Shown: in pieces, positions 31,973 through 32,063 of the stretch | Layout of the letters: every line of letters begins with the position of its first letter | How positions within the stretch are numbered: the first letter of the stretch is position 1 | DNA from: an uncultured Trichormus sp. | GTDB taxonomy: Bacteria; Cyanobacteriota; Cyanobacteriia; Cyanobacteriales; Nostocaceae | Reading direction: 5' to 3' | Length of the DNA stretch: 32,063 bases | Assembly (NCBI GenBank): GCA_936914905.1 | Contig: CAKZGI010000028.1 | Location: 1 to 32,063 of the forward strand | Translations under genes and position numbers: made by a program | The notes under the pieces: generated by a model | Seen by the model: only the letters and a program-made list of their open reading frames with translations | Told to the model about the DNA's origin: nothing | Database searches by the model: none

Positions 31973-32063
31973 ATTCAATTTGACTAAAAAATTCACCTCC
32001 AAGGCTCTATGGAAACACAACAAGTAGGGGAGTTGGTAGACAGGCCAATGGAAATAGTAGAAT

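Overview
The window is chromosomal DNA of a filamentous, heterocyst-type cyanobacterium (Nostoc/Anabaena/Trichormus group). It carries a complete phycoerythrocyanin operon (pecB-A-C-E-F), cyanobacterial-type ispG, ddl and CtpC-like protease genes, many HIP1 octamers (GCGATCGC), and protein families typical of Nostocales (DUF29, DUF4058, Uma2, IS4- and IS5-type transposases). The proportion of broken genes is very high: about 17 gene remnants against about 18 intact genes. That resembles a symbiont genome under erosion, such as the Azolla cyanobiont. This is an inference from gene content, not a species identification.

Layout. 1-900: a stress-protein-like membrane gene. 995-6936: a decayed polyhydroxybutyrate (PHB) locus on the + strand, with phaE fragment, phaC, phaA and phaB, followed by an alpha/beta hydrolase remnant and an SDR gene without a start codon. 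A convergent phasin-like pseudogene on the - strand, which has no long open reading frame, lies in the phaC-phaA gap. 7080-9400: histidine-kinase tail, intact ddl, a truncated IS4 copy and a broken leucine-rich-repeat gene. 9415-11390: a small conserved gene, a psiE gene with one nonsense codon and a TPR gene with several lesions. 11668-14090: an intact EF-G-like GTPase followed by a second diverged copy of only its last ~36 codons. 14260-18310: DUF29 tail, an internally deleted IS4 element whose end supplies the stop codon of an EVE-domain gene, a prohibitin-like remnant, a 167-bp MITE-like element, a DUF4058 pseudogene and a small conserved gene. 18356-22425: CtpC-like protease and a GAF/PAS histidine kinase. 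22818-24947: an intact DUF6883 gene beside a dead DUF4926 partner that carries an exact in-frame 93-bp tandem duplication, then an Uma2 nuclease gene split by an IS5-type element. 24953-28534: the pec operon on the - strand. 28876-29592: a divergent OmpR-type response regulator whose 3' end lies in a mobile-element palindrome. 29620-31703: ispG and a VapBC-like pair with a shortened toxin. The right edge holds a patatin-like stub.

Functional reading. The photosynthetic antenna, isoprenoid, cell-wall and proteolysis genes are intact. Carbon storage (PHB), the phosphate-starvation protein PsiE, several accessory nucleases and the transposons are degraded. Most lesions are isolated in-frame stops (CAA to TAA, TGG to TGA/TAG) with the frame otherwise preserved, so decay looks recent and still continuing. 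I found no CRISPR array, tRNA, rRNA or prophage. I do not see a convincing new multi-gene system. The most unusual material is the coordinated PHB-locus decay, host C-termini supplied by mobile elements, and the small palindromic element families.
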